Translations under genes and position numbers: made by a program
NCBI GenBank assembly: GCA_949076555.1
Contig: CARUOB010000026.1
Coordinates: 1-37,533 of the forward strand
Reading direction: 5' to 3'
From: an uncultured Lachnospiraceae bacterium
GTDB lineage: Bacteria > Bacillota > Clostridia > Lachnospirales > Lachnospiraceae
DNA length: 37,533 bases
Shown: positions 15,845 to 24,095 of the stretch, in pieces
Numbering within the stretch: the first letter of the stretch is position 1
Layout of the letters: each line of letters opens with the position of its first letter
Notes under the pieces: model-generated
Told to the model about the DNA's origin: nothing
The model's input: only the letters and a program-made list of their open reading frames with translations
Database searches by the model: none

Positions 15845-16534
15845 ATGAGCGAAGAATGTTTGATTTGCAGCGCACCGCTGGCGTATTTGGAAAAGGATGC
15901 GCTTATGGAATGCGCCATTTGTCATAAGAAGGAAAACAGCAAGACCAGATGTATGAAAGGCCACTATATCTGCGATGCATGTCATACAAAGGGAGTGGAT
16001 CAAATAATTGGATTATGTCTTGGGGAGACATCCAAAGATCCGATCTGCATTATGAAAAAGCTGATGTCCCAGCCGTTTTGTCATATGCACGGGCCGGAAC
16101 ATCATGTTATGGTAGGCGCCGCGCTTTTGACGGCATATAAAAATGCCGGTGGCGATCTGGATCTTTCGGATGCACTGCTTGAGATGAGTAACCGGGGGAA
16201 AAGCGTGCCGGGCGGCGCTTGCGGTTTTTGGGGCGCCTGTGGGGCAGGGATCAGTTCCGGCATGTTTGTTTCCATTTTGTCGAAATCGACCCCTCTTGCG
16301 GAGGAACCTTTTGCGTTATCTCATAAAATGACAGCGGCGGCACTCGGCAGAATTGGAGAGATCGGAGGCCCTAGATGCTGTAAAAGAGATTCTTTTCTCT
16401 CGATTTTGGCGGCCATAGATTTTGTGGAAGAACACTTCGGCATCAAAATGGAAAAGACGGAAATCGTCTGCGGCTACACAAAGGAAAACAATCAATGTAT
16501 CGGTAAAAGATGTCCCTTTTTTGGGGAGAGATAG
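15845..16534 (+). CDS. DUF5714 cysteine-rich protein
   Basis: A 229-residue cytoplasmic protein of the DUF5714 family, function unknown. The N-terminus has a regular metal-binding pattern: Cys5, Cys8, Cys23, Cys26, then Cys36, His40, Cys43, Cys46, which could bind two zinc ions or an iron-sulfur centre. Further on are HMHGPEHHV, a glycine-cysteine stretch GGACGFWGACGAG, CC in GGPRCCKRDS and a final CIGKRCPFF. Relatives occur in anaerobic bacteria and archaea. The nearest Shine-Dalgarno (GGGAGG, 15826-15831) is 13 bases from this ATG but right before a four-codon ORF (ATG 15834, MKIK) whose stop overlaps the start as ATGA. This suggests coupled translation or a non-standard start. Confidence 0.85.
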   Translation: MSEECLICSAPLAYLEKDALMECAICHKKENSKTRCMKGHYICDACHTKGVDQIIGLCLGETSKDPICIMKKLMSQPFCHMHGPEHHVMVGAALLTAYKNAGGDLDLSDALLEMSNRGKSVPGGACGFWGACGAGISSGMFVSILSKSTPLAEEPFALSHKMTAAALGRIGEIGGPRCCKRDSFLSILAAIDFVEEHFGIKMEKTEIVCGYTKENNQCIGKRCPFFGER

Positions 16535-16611
16535 GGGACAGAATCTCTGCGCAGGATTGGCAGGGGAGAATACCTGGGATCAGGAAGTAACATATATATG
16601 GAGGGCAGGCT

Positions 16612-19203
16612 ATGGATCGTTTGAGGGAGTTTGTCGAATGGGATGTCGAAGGGGTTTTTGACGGTGCGCACGGCGGACAGTACAGCGGGATAGAGAGCGT
16701 TCAACATATGGAAACCGTCATCAATGAGGGACTTCGTGTCGCCCTGTTGGAGGAAACCCCGGACCAGTCTTTGGAGGTGCTGATAGAACATCTGGGAAAA
16801 GCGCTGAACGGGGAACGGATTTATATCTTTGAGCAGAACGAGTCCGGCGGCGATGACAATACATATGAATGGGTGGCCGAAGGCGTGGAGCCGGAAAAGG
16901 AGAACCTTCAAAATGTACCCGGTGAAGTTTGCGCAAGCTGGTACCGTAAATTCAGCATTGGCAAACATATTGTCATTGGAGATGTGGAAGAAATCCGGGA
17001 AACGAACCCGCTCCAATATGAGACCCTGAAAGAACAGAACGTGCATTCTCTTGTGGTGGTTCCGCTGTATGACGGGAAAAAGTTTATCGGCTTTTACGGG
17101 GTGGACAATCCGCCTGTGAAATTGTTGGAGTACGCGTCGAATATGCTTCAGACGGCGGCATATTTTATTGTGTCTTCTCTGAAACGGCGCAATCTGTTCC
17201 GTGAACTCCAAAAGCGGAGTTATAATGTCCTTCAGGCGCTCAGCGTGGACTATCTGGGCATTTATCAGGTGAACTTCGATACAGGGGAATGCGAGGTGTA
17301 TCGAAACAGCGAAAAGATGGATATGGATTGGGGCGCCGGACTTGCGGACGGTTATCAGGCGGCTATGGAGCGGTACATATCCAGATGTGTCGCGACCAGA
17401 GATCAGAAAAAACTTGCCGCCGTGACAAAAAAGGAGTATGTGCTTTCGCAGCTTCGGACGAAGAAGAAGTTCTATGTGCGCTATCAGGTGAATGACAGCG
17501 CTTTCGGGCTGAGACACATGGAGATTCATTTTTCCGCTGCGGAGAAGATAGGGGACGAGAACTGCGTCATTTTTGCGCTGCGGGATGTGAATGCCGTGGT
17601 AGAGCAGGAAGAGAAGTACAAGCTGGAGGCGAGCCAGAATTTGGAGGAAATTCTGGAGGGAGCCAAAACAGGCATCTGGACGATCGAGTTGGAGGAGGGC
17701 TGCGAGCCAAGGATGTATACCAACCGGATTATGCGGATGCTGCTTGGCGTATCCGAGGAGATCGAGCCAGAGGAGTGCTACCGGCATTGGTTTCAAAACA
17801 TTGAGCCGGACTATGTGGAGATGGTGCAGGATGCGGTGCAGGAGATTTTAAAAACGGGACGCGCAGAAGTGATTTATCCGTGGAAACATCCGGAGCTTGG
17901 AAAAATATATGTCCGTTGCGGCGGCGTGCCGGACAAGACATTTAAGAAACCGGGCGTCTGCCTGAACGGATACCATCAGGACATCACGGACACGATGGTG
18001 ACGCAGAAAAAGCAGGACAAAGCCATTATGGAGCTATTAGAGAAGGTAAGAAGGGCAAACTCGGCAAAGAGTGAATTTCTTTCCCACATGTCCCACGATC
18101 TGCGCACACCGATCAACGGGATTTTGGGGATGCTGGACATCATAGAAAAAAGCCAGAACGATCCGAAACGGCAGAGGGACTGCCGGAAGAAAATAAGAGT
18201 GTCGACAGAGCATTTGCTTTCTCTGCTCAATGATGTTTTGCAGATCAGCAAGATGGAGAGCGGTATACGAGCGGAGGCGGATGAGCCGTTTGAAATTCGG
18301 GATATTCTCGAAAACAGCATTACGCTTCTGTCCGAGAGAGCGGAAGAGAGAGGGATACGGCTGATCTTGGAGGAAGCTGACCTGCAGCATGGCAGAGTGA
18401 TCGGAAATCCGCTGTATTTGCAGCAGATTTTGATGAATATCATTGACAACGGGCTGAAATATAACAAACCGCAGGGCTCCGTCTTTGTACAGGCCAAGGA
18501 GACTGCATATAAGGATGGCAGCGCAGACTATCAGTTTGTGGTCGAGGATACCGGAATCGGTATTGGTGAGGAATTTAAAAAGCATATTTTTGAGCCGTTT
18601 ACACAGGAACATAAGAGTGCAAGGACCCACTATAACGGTGTCGGGCTTGGCATGTCCATCGTGAAGCAGCTGGTAGACCAGATGAACGGGCGTATTGAGG
18701 TGGAGAGCCGGATTGGGAAAGGAAGCGTGTTCCGGGTCACTTTGCCCATGCAGATTGACGAGACATGGAGTGAGCAGTCTGCGGATGCGGTGCAGACCGA
18801 GCAGGATAGCATTGCAGGAATGCAGGTCCTTCTGGTGGAAGACAATGAGATCAACTGTGAAATCATGGAGTTCATGCTGAAGGACGCGGGGGCTGAAGTT
18901 GTGACTGCGGTTGACGGAAAGGCTGCCGTGGATACGTTTGCGGCGTCCGGACCGGGAACCTTTGACTGTGTGCTGATGGATCTGATGATGCCTGTTATGA
19001 GTGGCTATGAGGCGACGCGCGTGATCCGCGGTATGAACAGACCGGATGCGAGATCCATCCCCATTATCGCCCTGTCGGCGAACGCATTTGACGAGGATGT
19101 CGCCATGGCCAAGGATGCAGGGATGAACGAACATCTGGCGAAGCCGGTGGACATGGGAAAAATGTTTCATGTGATGAGCAGGCTAAGCCGCCAAGCGACA
19201 TAA
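16612..19203 (+). CDS. soluble hybrid sensor histidine kinase / response regulator
   Basis: An 863-residue protein without membrane segments. A GAF-like sensor spans about residues 45-195, and two PAS-like segments lie at about 205-330 and 340-465. The HisKA dimerisation domain has the phospho-acceptor His495 in SHMSHDLRTP. The HATPase domain shows an N box (NIIDNGLKYN) and G boxes (DTGIGIG, GVGLGMSIV), and the C-terminal receiver has Asp790 (MDLMMP) and the conserved lysine (LAKPVD). It should autophosphorylate on His495 and pass phosphate to Asp790; an output partner (Hpt protein or other regulator) is not adjacent. GGAGGG at 16600-16605 supports the start. Confidence 0.93.
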   Translation: MDRLREFVEWDVEGVFDGAHGGQYSGIESVQHMETVINEGLRVALLEETPDQSLEVLIEHLGKALNGERIYIFEQNESGGDDNTYEWVAEGVEPEKENLQNVPGEVCASWYRKFSIGKHIVIGDVEEIRETNPLQYETLKEQNVHSLVVVPLYDGKKFIGFYGVDNPPVKLLEYASNMLQTAAYFIVSSLKRRNLFRELQKRSYNVLQALSVDYLGIYQVNFDTGECEVYRNSEKMDMDWGAGLADGYQAAMERYISRCVATRDQKKLAAVTKKEYVLSQLRTKKKFYVRYQVNDSAFGLRHMEIHFSAAEKIGDENCVIFALRDVNAVVEQEEKYKLEASQNLEEILEGAKTGIWTIELEEGCEPRMYTNRIMRMLLGVSEEIEPEECYRHWFQNIEPDYVEMVQDAVQEILKTGRAEVIYPWKHPELGKIYVRCGGVPDKTFKKPGVCLNGYHQDITDTMVTQKKQDKAIMELLEKVRRANSAKSEFLSHMSHDLRTPINGILGMLDIIEKSQNDPKRQRDCRKKIRVSTEHLLSLLNDVLQISKMESGIRAEADEPFEIRDILENSITLLSERAEERGIRLILEEADLQHGRVIGNPLYLQQILMNIIDNGLKYNKPQGSVFVQAKETAYKDGSADYQFVVEDTGIGIGEEFKKHIFEPFTQEHKSARTHYNGVGLGMSIVKQLVDQMNGRIEVESRIGKGSVFRVTLPMQIDETWSEQSADAVQTEQDSIAGMQVLLVEDNEINCEIMEFMLKDAGAEVVTAVDGKAAVDTFAASGPGTFDCVLMDLMMPVMSGYEATRVIRGMNRPDARSIPIIALSANAFDEDVAMAKDAGMNEHLAKPVDMGKMFHVMSRLSRQAT

Positions 19204-19267
19204 AGGTTCGGGATTTCTTATAGTGGAATAAGATCAAACAATCCGACAATTTTACAAAAAATCTATA

Positions 19268-19296
19268 TTTACAAATCACCCACGCTGGTGTATTAT
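19268..19296 (+). promoter_or_regulatory. promoter upstream of gltB
   Basis: TTTACA (19268-19273) is followed after exactly 17 bases by TATTAT (19291-19296). Transcription would start at about 19303, right before a terminator hairpin. Confidence 0.6.
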
Positions 19297-19307
19297 TGTA
19301 TACATGT

Positions 19308-19360
19308 AGAACGCAAAGGAGCGCTAGATGCCTTCTTTGCGTTCTTTCTTTTGTTTCTTT
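19308..19360 (+). terminator. strong hairpin with T-rich tail upstream of gltB
   Basis: Fourteen base pairs form between 19308-19321 and 19332-19345 (one wobble) with a 10-base loop; the tail at 19346-19360 is mostly T. It lies 104 bases after the hybrid kinase gene but only about five bases after the predicted start of the promoter at 19268. It could end the kinase transcript or be an attenuator in the gltB leader. In the 336-base gap between the kinase and gltB it is followed by the repeated RNA-like element. Confidence 0.8.
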
Positions 19361-19391
19361 GCTTATTTAGTATATAAAAGTCAGGAGAGAA

Positions 19392-19526
19392 GATTGAAAA
19401 ATCACACTGATGTGCTCATTTTTCAATCGACAGTTTGAGTCAGAGCCGCAAACTGTCCTTGATCGCAGATGAGAAACCGCCTTCGCAGATTTCTCATCGC
19501 GTGTCATCGCAGTAAACTGCTCTGAC
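19392..19526 (+). repeat. repeated structured RNA-like element, copy 2 (gltB leader)
   Basis: Helix 1 is GATTGAAAAAT (19392-19402) with ATTTTTCAATC (19418-19428), with an inner CACA/TGTG stem (19403-19406 with 19411-19414). Helix 2 is GACAGTTTG (19429-19437) with CAAACTGTC (19449-19457). Helix 3 is GATGAGAAA (19468-19476) with TTTCTCATC (19490-19498). The helix 2 loop carries GTCAGAGC (19439-19446), perfectly complementary to GCTCTGAC (19519-19526), which lies directly before the gltB Shine-Dalgarno AAGGAGG (19527-19533). A short GCAGT-AA-ACTGC hairpin (19509-19520) competes with that pairing. Compared with the clpX copy, the paired bases of the inner stem, helix 2, helix 3 and pseudoknot differ while pairing is kept. 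Confidence 0.8.
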
Positions 19527-19539
19527 AAGGAGGTAACAT

Positions 19540-22500
19540 ATGTTTGACGTAAAGACAACGATCCCGAAATCCCCGTTATACCGGGCGGAATTTGAACACG
19601 ACAACTGTGGTATCGGCGCCTGTGTGAGCATCAAAGGCAAAAAGAGCCGTGCCATCGTGGAGAATGCTTTAAAGATTGTGGAGAATTTGGAGCACAGGGC
19701 CGGGAAGGACGCGGAGGGAGAGACGGGTGACGGCGTGGGGATTCTCACACAGATGCCCCATAAGTTTATGAAGAAAGTGACGAAAGACTTGGGCTTTGAT
19801 ATCGGCGGAGAGAGGGAGTACGGCGTTGGCACGTTCTTTTTCCCGCAGGATGAATTACAGCGGGGGCAGGCGAAGAAAATGTTTGAAATCATCGCGCAGA
19901 AAGAGGGACTGCCGCTTTTGGGCTGGCGCGATGTGCCTACGGTTCCCTCTGTGCTGGGACACAAGGCGGTGGAATGTATGCCCTGCATCATGCAGGTGTT
20001 TATCAAAAAGCCGTCGGGCGTGGAGAAGGGGCTTGACTTTGACAGGAAACTCTACATATTAAGGCGTACCTTTGAGCAGTCAACAGATATGACTTATGTG
20101 GTCAGTTTGTCCAGCCGGACAATCGTGTACAAGGGCATGTTCCTTGTGGGACAGCTTCGCACCTTCTTTGCGGATCTGCAGGATCAGGATTATGAGTCCG
20201 CGATCGCCATGGTGCATTCCCGGTTTTCCACGAATACGAATCCGAGTTGGGAGCGGGCCCACCCGAACCGCTTTATCGTGCACAACGGCGAGATCAACAC
20301 GATCAGGGGCAACGCGGATAAGATGCAGGCGCGGGAGGAGAACATGGAGTCCGAGCATCTGCGGGGGCAGATGCACAAGATTCTGCCTGCCATAGGCGCT
20401 TCCGGCTCCGACTCCGCCATGCTTGACAACACGTTGGAGTTTCTCGTGATGAGCGGGATGCCATTGCCTCTGGCGGTGATGATTACGATCCCGGAGCCTT
20501 GGGAAAACAACAAGACCATGTCCCAGAAGAAAAAGGACTTCTACCAGTATTACGCGACGATGATGGAGCCGTGGGACGGTCCGGCGTCCATTCTTTTCTG
20601 TGACGGGGATATTATGGGCGCAGTGCTTGACCGAAATGGTCTACGGCCTTCCCGGTACATGATTACGGACGACGATACGCTGATTCTCTCCTCGGAGGTG
20701 GGGGTTCTGGATATCGACCCGGCAAAGATCGTGATGAAAGAAAGACTCCATCCGGGCAAGATGCTGCTTGTGGATACGGTGCAGGGAAGGGTGATCGACG
20801 ATGACGAGCTAAAGGAGAAGTATGCTTCCATGCAGCCTTACGGCGAGTGGCTGGACAGCAGGCTGGTGACATTGAAGGAGTTAAAGATCCCGAACCAGCG
20901 TGTGCCGGCGTTTACAGGCGAAGAGAGACAGCGTATGCAGAAGGCGTTTGGCTACACCTATGAGGATCTGAAGACGAGCATTCTGCCGATGGCGAAAAAC
21001 GGCGCGGAGGCGGTTGCGGCTATGGGTGTGGACACGCCCATTCCCGTGCTGTCGAAAGCGCATCATCCGCTGTTCCACTACTTCAAACAGCTCTTTGCGC
21101 AGGTGACCAACCCGCCCATTGACGCGATCCGCGAGGAGGTGGTCACTTCCACCACGGTTTATCTGGGGCGGGATGGAAATCTCCTGGAGGAGATGCCGGA
21201 AAACTGTCATATGCTGCGGGTGCACAACCCGATACTGACCAGTACCGATCTTTTGAAGATCAAGGCCATGAAGGCGGAAGGGTTTCAGGTGGAAGTGGTT
21301 CCCATCACTTACTACAAGAACACCAGACTGGAAAAGGCGATTGAGAGGCTTTTTGTGGAGGTGGACAGGGCGTACCGTGACGGTGCGAATATCATCGTTC
21401 TCTCAGACCGCGGCGTGGACGAAAACAGGGTGGCGATCCCTTCCCTGCTGGCCGTGTCCGCTTTGCAGCAACATCTGGTAAGCACGGGGAAGAGAACGAG
21501 CGTGGATATTATCTTAGAGTCCGCGGAGCCGCGGGAGGTGCACCATTTCGCGACCCTGCTTGGTTTCGGGGCATCGGCCATCAACCCTTATCTGGCGCAG
21601 GAGAGCATCAAAGAGCTGATCGACAATCACATGCTGGATAAAGATTACTATGCGGCTGTGGACGATTACAACAGCGCGGTTCTGCACGGAATCGTAAAGA
21701 TTGCCTCCAAGATGGGGATTTCCACGATCCAGTCCTATCAGGGCGCAAAGATCTTTGAGGCGATCGGCATTGACAGGGAAGTGATTAACAAGTATTTTAC
21801 AAACACGGTCTGCAGGGTGGGCGGCATCACGTTAAGAGATATCGAGGAGGCGGTGGATACCCTGCACTCGATGGCTTTTGACCCACTCGGTCTATCTACG
21901 GATCTGACGCTGGACAGCACGGGACATCATGAAATGAGGAGCGGTGCGGATGAGCACCTGTACAACCCGGAGACGATTCATTTACTACAGGAGTCAACCA
22001 GACGGGGAGATTATGAATTATTCAAAAAATATACCCAAGCGGTCAATAACGAGGACAGCATCAAGAATCTGCGGGGGCTGATGGACTTCAAATTTGCGAA
22101 GAAACCCTTGTCCATAGAGGAGGTGGAGAGTGTTGACACGATTGTCACAAGATTTAAGACGGGTGCCATGTCCTACGGCTCCATCTCCAAGGAGGCACAT
22201 GAGACAATGGCCATCGCCATGAACCGTCTGCACGGCAAGTCAAACTCCGGCGAGGGCGGAGAGGATAAAGAGAGGCTGACGGTGGGTCCGGACGGCTTAA
22301 ACCGGTGTTCCGCCATTAAGCAGGTGGCGAGCGGCAGGTTCGGCGTTACAAGCGAATACTTAAACAGTGCGCAGGAGATTCAGATCAAGATGGCGCAGGG
22401 GGCGAAACCCGGCGAGGGTGGCCATCTGCCCGGCGGTAAGGTATATCCGTGGATCGCGAAGACGAGGCATTCCACGCCCGGCGTGGGGCTGATTTCCCCG

Positions 22501-24093
22501 CCGCCGCACCACGACATTTATTCGATAGAGGATCTGGCGCAGTTGATCTACGACTTGAAAAATGCCAACACAAGAGCGCGGATTTCGGTGAAACTGGTTT
22601 CCGAGGCGGGTGTGGGAACGGTGGCAGCAGGCGTGGCGAAGGCAGGCGCACAGGTGATACTGGTTTCCGGCTACGACGGCGGCACGGGAGCCGCGCCGAG
22701 AAATTCTATCCACAACGCGGGACTGCCCTGGGAGCTGGGACTGGCGGAGACACACCAGACTTTGATACAGAACGGGCTTAGGAATAAAGTCCGCATTGAG
22801 ACGGACGGGAAATTGATGAGCGGACGGGATGTGGCGATCGCGGCGATTCTCGGCGCGGAGGAGTTCGGCTTTGCCACCGCGCCCCTTGTTACCATGGGCT
22901 GTCTGATGATGCGTGTCTGCAATCTGGACACATGCCCGGTGGGGGTGGCGACCCAGAACCCGGAACTTCGGAAACGCTTTACGGGAAAACCGGAGTACGT
23001 GGAGAATTTCATGCGGTTTATCGCGCAGGAGTTACGGGAATATATGGCAAAGCTGGGCGTGCGCAAGGTGGATGAGCTGGTGGGCAGGACAGAGTTTTTG
23101 AAGGTGAAGGAGAATCTTACGGACCGCCAGTGCAAGGTGGATCTGGATTTGATTTTAAGCAATCCCTATGAGGGGAGCAGGGAGAGGTTTATCTTTGATC
23201 CGAAGCAGGTATACGACTTCCATCTCGAAAAGACACTGGATGAGAGAGTGCTCTTAAAGCAGCTTTCCAAGGCGCTGGAAAGCGGACAGAAGCGGCGTCT
23301 GGAAGTGGACGTCTCCAACACGGACCGCACTTTTGGTACCATCTTCGGTTCGGAGATCACGAGAAGATTTGGGGATACGCTGGAGGAGGATACCTACCAT
23401 ATCCTGTGCAGGGGTTCCGGCGGACAGAGTTTCGGTGCGTTTATACCGAAAGGGCTGACACTGGAGCTTTCGGGAGACTCCAACGACTACTTCGGAAAGG
23501 GCTTATCCGGCGGTAAACTGGTAGTTTATCCGCCCAAAGGTTCCGTTTTTAAACAGGATGAGAATATCATCATCGGCAACGTAGCGCTCTACGGCGCGAC
23601 CTCCGGCAAAGCGTTTATCGGCGGCGTGGCGGGCGAGCGGTTTGGCGTGCGCAATTCCGGCGCCATCGCGGTGGTGGAGGGCGTGGGGGACCATGGCTGT
23701 GAATACATGACAGGCGGACGAGTGGTGGTGATCGGTTCTGTGGGCAAGAATTTCGCGGCGGGCATGAGCGGCGGCATCGCCTACGTATTGGATGAGAACA
23801 ACGACCTGTACACCAAGACGAATAAGGAAATGGTTTCCTCCTATGAGATCACTTCGAAATATGACGTCCTTGCATTGAAAGAGATGATTCAGGAGCATGT
23901 GGCATACACCCATTCCCCTAAGGGAATGGAGATTCTTGACAATTTCGGGGCATATTTGCCGAAGTTTAAGAAAATCATTCCCCACGACTATGAGATTATG
24001 ATGAAACGCATTGTGCAGATGGAGGAGAAGGGATTAAGCGCGGAGCAGGCGCAGATCGAGGCGTTTTATAAGAAAGACAAGGAGAAGATATAA
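19540..24093 (+). CDS. gltB: glutamate synthase, large (alpha) subunit
   Basis: With GltD it makes two glutamates from glutamine and 2-oxoglutarate, the main ammonia assimilation route beside glutamine synthetase. The N-terminal class II amidotransferase domain has catalytic Cys23 in HDNCGIGA, which becomes the mature N-terminus after removal of a 22-residue propeptide. The central and FMN-binding domains follow (GEGGEDKERL, PGEGGHLPGGKV, GYDGGTGAAPRNS), with the 3Fe-4S cysteines in CLMMRVCNLDTCPVG, then the C-terminal beta-helix domain. At 1517 residues it is full length for bacterial GltB. AAGGAGG lies seven bases before the ATG. The leader holds a promoter, a terminator-like hairpin and the repeat element. 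gltD follows two bases after the stop. Confidence 0.98.
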   Translation: MFDVKTTIPKSPLYRAEFEHDNCGIGACVSIKGKKSRAIVENALKIVENLEHRAGKDAEGETGDGVGILTQMPHKFMKKVTKDLGFDIGGEREYGVGTFFFPQDELQRGQAKKMFEIIAQKEGLPLLGWRDVPTVPSVLGHKAVECMPCIMQVFIKKPSGVEKGLDFDRKLYILRRTFEQSTDMTYVVSLSSRTIVYKGMFLVGQLRTFFADLQDQDYESAIAMVHSRFSTNTNPSWERAHPNRFIVHNGEINTIRGNADKMQAREENMESEHLRGQMHKILPAIGASGSDSAMLDNTLEFLVMSGMPLPLAVMITIPEPWENNKTMSQKKKDFYQYYATMMEPWDGPASILFCDGDIMGAVLDRNGLRPSRYMITDDDTLILSSEVGVLDIDPAKIVMKERLHPGKMLLVDTVQGRVIDDDELKEKYASMQPYGEWLDSRLVTLKELKIPNQRVPAFTGEERQRMQKAFGYTYEDLKTSILPMAKNGAEAVAAMGVDTPIPVLSKAHHPLFHYFKQLFAQVTNPPIDAIREEVVTSTTVYLGRDGNLLEEMPENCHMLRVHNPILTSTDLLKIKAMKAEGFQVEVVPITYYKNTRLEKAIERLFVEVDRAYRDGANIIVLSDRGVDENRVAIPSLLAVSALQQHLVSTGKRTSVDIILESAEPREVHHFATLLGFGASAINPYLAQESIKELIDNHMLDKDYYAAVDDYNSAVLHGIVKIASKMGISTIQSYQGAKIFEAIGIDREVINKYFTNTVCRVGGITLRDIEEAVDTLHSMAFDPLGLSTDLTLDSTGHHEMRSGADEHLYNPETIHLLQESTRRGDYELFKKYTQAVNNEDSIKNLRGLMDFKFAKKPLSIEEVESVDTIVTRFKTGAMSYGSISKEAHETMAIAMNRLHGKSNSGEGGEDKERLTVGPDGLNRCSAIKQVASGRFGVTSEYLNSAQEIQIKMAQGAKPGEGGHLPGGKVYPWIAKTRHSTPGVGLISPPPHHDIYSIEDLAQLIYDLKNANTRARISVKLVSEAGVGTVAAGVAKAGAQVILVSGYDGGTGAAPRNSIHNAGLPWELGLAETHQTLIQNGLRNKVRIETDGKLMSGRDVAIAAILGAEEFGFATAPLVTMGCLMMRVCNLDTCPVGVATQNPELRKRFTGKPEYVENFMRFIAQELREYMAKLGVRKVDELVGRTEFLKVKENLTDRQCKVDLDLILSNPYEGSRERFIFDPKQVYDFHLEKTLDERVLLKQLSKALESGQKRRLEVDVSNTDRTFGTIFGSEITRRFGDTLEEDTYHILCRGSGGQSFGAFIPKGLTLELSGDSNDYFGKGLSGGKLVVYPPKGSVFKQDENIIIGNVALYGATSGKAFIGGVAGERFGVRNSGAIAVVEGVGDHGCEYMTGGRVVVIGSVGKNFAAGMSGGIAYVLDENNDLYTKTNKEMVSSYEITSKYDVLALKEMIQEHVAYTHSPKGMEILDNFGAYLPKFKKIIPHDYEIMMKRIVQMEEKGLSAEQAQIEAFYKKDKEKI

Positions 24094-24095
24094 AC

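Noticed and set aside
16492..17796. Long open frame (434 codons) on the - strand opposite the hybrid kinase gene
   Set aside because: Its composition is that of an antisense shadow (many His, Leu, Ile), with no domain and full overlap with clear kinase sensor domains.
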